Program-made: the position numbers and the translations under genes | Source of the DNA: Thelonectria olida | Taxonomy: Eukaryota; Ascomycota; Sordariomycetes; Hypocreales; Nectriaceae | NCBI GenBank assembly: GCA_020736575.1 | Contig: JAGPYM010000001.1 | Span: 2,976,001 to 3,040,000, forward strand | Direction of reading: 5' to 3' | Length of the DNA stretch: 64,000 nucleotides | The notes under the pieces: generated by a model | The model's database searches: none | Told to the model about the DNA's origin: nothing | What the model saw: the letters and a program-made list of their open reading frames with translations, nothing else | In this document: positions 61,697 through 64,000 of the stretch, in pieces | Layout: every line of letters begins with the position of its first letter | Numbering within the stretch: the stretch's first letter is position 1

Positions 61697-61757
61697 AGGG
61701 TCGGTGTGGCCACCCATATCCTATGAGGAGACTGGCTCCTTTTACTAACACCCGCTT
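61681..61757. repeat. Foldback/MITE-like inverted repeat, copy 2
   Basis: It starts GCGGGTGACAGAA and ends in AACACCCGCTT, an imperfect inverted repeat. Along its length it matches the element at 34369-34460: shared ends, then CCACCCA, TATGAG.AGAC and CTTTT in the same order. It overlaps the 3' end of the upstream CDS by 16 bases, providing its stop codon. Confidence 0.6.
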
Positions 61758-62172
61758 GGGAGGGCAGGTTGTGGAAGAGCAAAGTCACATTGCATGGCTT
61801 TTGAAGAGTTCACGGAGGAGTTGGTAAAATGTTACGAATCTTGTAAGGTTCAATCAAAGAGTTTATGAACGTGTCTGCAAGATGGAATGATGAAGAGTCT
61901 TTTTGTTACACCATGATAAACAAGTTGCTGCCAGAACGCAGCATATAATTTTATGATTCCGTTGTCTCTAGGCAGAAGAACTCTATCTTGACTTTGATGA
62001 TGTCTTTGGCCTAAATGTTAATTTGATCACGCACATATCAATCCGTCATCCATCAAAGTTGGAAGCTGCGCGAGTTGCCTTTGTATGCCGAGTTTAAATT
62101 GTTGTATAAGGCCGTGGTAGTTCGTTCTTCCCTAGCCGTCGTTCTTGTCCATCCATCATCAAACATCACAAC
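61697..62172. other. Intergenic between the two secreted-protein genes
   Basis: It holds the rest of the foldback repeat, an A+T-rich stretch and a core promoter near 62090-62110. No gene is seen. Confidence 0.6.
62104..62109 (+). promoter_or_regulatory. TATA-like box of secreted protein B gene
   Basis: TATAAG, 69 bases before the ATG at 62173, preceded by GTTTAAATTG. A TTTAAAT element also precedes the neighbouring gene A. Confidence 0.4.
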
Positions 62173-63295
62173 ATGAGAGTCCGTAGCGTCTTTCTGTTTG
62201 CCTTGACAATCGCCTTGGGCTCTGCTCAAGTCAAAAATGGGCAGCCCAGCGATGACAGACTCCCGCGCAAGTCGCCTCCCGTCCTTGACATAGTCGGCGA
62301 CCAAAAATTTGATCGGATTAATTCCTGGGACATGGGAGGAAAAAGGAGACCACGCCCATATATCTACCAGTCCAGTCCTATGTCAGACCCGTTTGAAGTC
62401 TGCGTCGCATTTCATGGAATGGCTTGGACGACCTGGTCTATCATCGAGTTGGTGAACACCATGTCGCAGAGCTCAAATGAGACTGTATTTCAGTACCCTG
62501 AAGACCAGAGCGGACCTATCGTAGTAGGTTTGCCGATCCACATGCTGATACGTGATGTGTGATAGTGCTAACGCGAGAGTATCTAGGTCATGATGCGAGT
62601 GATGCAGCTCTGGGAGCTATTGATCGAGAAATTGGTTTCGCGTTTGTGGCATAATTCACACAAGTGGGGGTTCTGGTATATGGAAGATGACCCTTGGCCT
62701 CAAGAGGCTCAGGTCCGCATTGCTCATTGTTACATGGACGTAAGCAAGCAGCCAGTATCATGTTTGAAACAGGCCGATAACTGACACATTAAAGTACTCG
62801 CACCAAACTGCGATGCTACTCACGCGGCTCAAGGAGCAGGAAGCGAAGTTCGACGACACCGATCCTCTGCGAAAGTTGGTGAATTCAAAGATCGAGCACT
62901 GGGACAAGCTGTACAAGGTACGAGGAAAATATGGCGCCTCAACGGACGAGCCAAGACTGATGTAATGAGTGTAGACAATTGCCCTTGCCCTATACAGATA
63001 CGTCGATAAATCAGTATGGGGGAACTGGACCCCAGGGCCGACTCCAGACGACAGGCTGCCAGAGGAGAGGTTTCACGAAGTTCTCAACGGAACCTTTCCA
63101 TCAATCATACCAGAGTGGTTCAAGACTTTTCATCCTCAGCCCTTGCCCGGAAGCCTCATTGGACCTTGGGTTCGTGAGAACGACGCTCCACTTACACCGA
63201 GGTTCAGGGTGTTCAACAAGACATTGATGGCGTGGAACTTCACTGCCCCCAAAATTATCTATGTCGATCCGCCAACGTGCAAGCCAAGCTGCTGA
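62173..63295 (+). CDS. Putative secreted protein B, unknown family
   Basis: Four exons: 62173-62523, 62587-62739, 62795-62917, 62975-63295; 315 residues; all three introns are phase 0. A signal peptide (MRVRSVFLFALTIALGSAQ) is followed by a polar linker and then a helical, Trp-rich body: MAWTTWSIIELVNTM, VMQLWELLIEKLVSRLWH, HQTAMLLTRLKEQEAKF, KIEHWDKLYKTIALALYRY. Five N-glycosylation sequons are visible (NET, NWT, NGT, NKT, NFT), which supports passage through the ER. The C-terminus is CKPSC. The first donor could be 62521 or 62524; I chose the latter. No family is recognised. The exon number, intron phases and secretion signal match its neighbour A, though sequence similarity is not evident by eye. 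Expression is supported only by the intact frame and the TATA-like box. Confidence 0.7.
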
Positions 63296-63797
63296 TGGTA
63301 TGAGAGAGAATTGGTTGGTCCTGCGAAAAGAGTTGAACAGTTGCATCCTGCGGGAGGTTGCCAAGGCTTGCCATCTGTGAGCACGTGCCATTGGTGATTA
63401 CCACACAAATAGGTGCAGCAGGACGGCCTGCATGTCTGTCAGGTAATTCACATAATTATTATCGATGAGCAGAATGGAAAATATTAATTGCGCATGTTGC
63501 ATGATCGGGCGACCCTGAGCACCTCTTGACGGCGGTGATTCACAAAGCACGAAATCATTTAGGAAGGGAGAGAGTCGCAAGGCCGTCCGTCAGCTGGCCC
63601 CACGTGAGTTCCCCGGGCGGTGAAGGATTCTGCCGCCTCATCTACAAGGGACACATCACTGCCTTACGACGACATCGAACAGCATCTCTGGTAAAGGACA
63701 TTTTGGACAGCCGTGAAATTGACTATTGAAGCTGCATGGCCACGTGAAGAGACTCCATGCTCGTCGCTGAGCTATTCTGTGTCCCGGGGCGCCCAAC
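63296..63797. other. Intergenic, promoter of the terminal gene
   Basis: Non-coding. It contains a CCACGTGAG string near 63599 and GCCACGTGAAG near 63739, both with a CACGTG E-box core, close upstream of the Mon2-like start. No gene is seen. Confidence 0.5.
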
Positions 63798-64000
63798 ATG
63801 ACGACCCAACTGTTGGCCACTGAGCTGGCCAACCTCATTCAGGAGAGCAAAAGGAAGCACAACGATTTGCGACAAGTGAGCTGCCCTGCCCTCTCAACCA
63901 CAACTGTTCAAGTGTCTCATACTGTATCCAGGCTGCCGAGAAGTCTCTTGAAGAACTAAAGAGCTTACGGAACCCTTCCGAACAAACAGCTCCCGAAGGT
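63798..64000 (+). CDS. 5' end of a Mon2-like endosomal trafficking protein (partial)
   Basis: Exon 1 is 63798-63875 and exon 2 starts at 63933 and runs off the window; the 57-nt intron is GTGAGC to CCAG. The visible 48 residues (MTTQLLATELANLIQESKRK, then HNDLRQ, then AAEKSLEELKSLRNPSEQTA) resemble the N-terminal DCB region of Mon2, a large Arf-GEF-like scaffold at the trans-Golgi/endosome, where helices with the pattern L..L..ES+++..(L)+.AAEKS...LK are typical. Mon2 acts with Dop1 and Neo1 in membrane recycling. With so little sequence, another HEAT-repeat protein remains possible. The reading frame continues open to the window end. Confidence 0.55.

Overview
The window is nuclear DNA of a filamentous ascomycete (Pezizomycotina, most likely a Sordariomycete). 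The evidence is short introns (44-115 nt) with CTAAC-like branch sites, a Zn2Cys6/fungal-type transcription factor, an AA9 lytic polysaccharide monooxygenase, a secreted intradiol dioxygenase, a proteinase K-like subtilase, and fungal versions of housekeeping proteins (Nbs1, squalene synthase, Swc3, GPI14, translin-associated factor X). I could not fix the genus. All exon structures were built by hand, by keeping reading frames and family motifs continuous across GT-AG (once GC-AG) junctions.

Layout. 1-8.0 kb: a gene-poor, locally AT-rich stretch with no gene I can support. 8.1-9.4 kb (-): a family-2 glycosyltransferase interrupted by an in-frame TAG. 10.9-22.1 kb: six genes, all on the + strand: an MCT-type transporter, a Zn2Cys6 regulator, a RidA-like protein, AA9 LPMO, a secreted intradiol dioxygenase, and the DNA-repair protein Nbs1. 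22.2-23.4 kb (-): a membrane-anchored cytochrome b5-domain protein, convergent with Nbs1. 25.6-27.8 kb (+): a large Ser/Pro-rich coiled-coil protein of unknown function. 28.8-30.5 kb (-): a DnaJ-X co-chaperone, divergent from nicotinate phosphoribosyltransferase (32.1-33.6 kb, +). 35.7-37.3 kb (+): squalene synthase. 38.8-40.3 kb (-): a secreted subtilase. 40.3-46.0 kb: a second gene-free stretch. 46.0-47.9 kb (+): an F-box protein. 48.6-50.0 kb (-) and 50.4-51.4 kb (+): GPI14 and Trax, sharing a promoter. 51.8-53.1 kb (+): an orphan protein. 54.8-57.2 kb (+): Swc3. 58.5-59.9 kb (-): PRPP synthetase. 60.8-63.3 kb (+): two adjacent secreted proteins of unknown function with the same four-exon, all-phase-0 design. 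63.8 kb to the end (+): the 5' end of a probable Mon2 homologue.

How the genes work together. Most are unrelated housekeeping genes. NAPRT uses the PRPP made by PRPP synthetase, but they are 25 kb apart, so this is not evidence of a cluster. The transporter, regulator and RidA trio could be a small catabolic unit, and LPMO plus intradiol dioxygenase fits plant-biomass attack; both are inferences from position.

The most unusual observations are: a 9-nt micro-exon in PRPP synthetase and an 18-nt micro-exon in Trax; a small foldback repeat present in two diverged copies, one of which supplies the last codons and stop of a secreted-protein gene; squalene synthase ending in HDEL; the nonsense codon in the glycosyltransferase; and the pair of secreted orphans.
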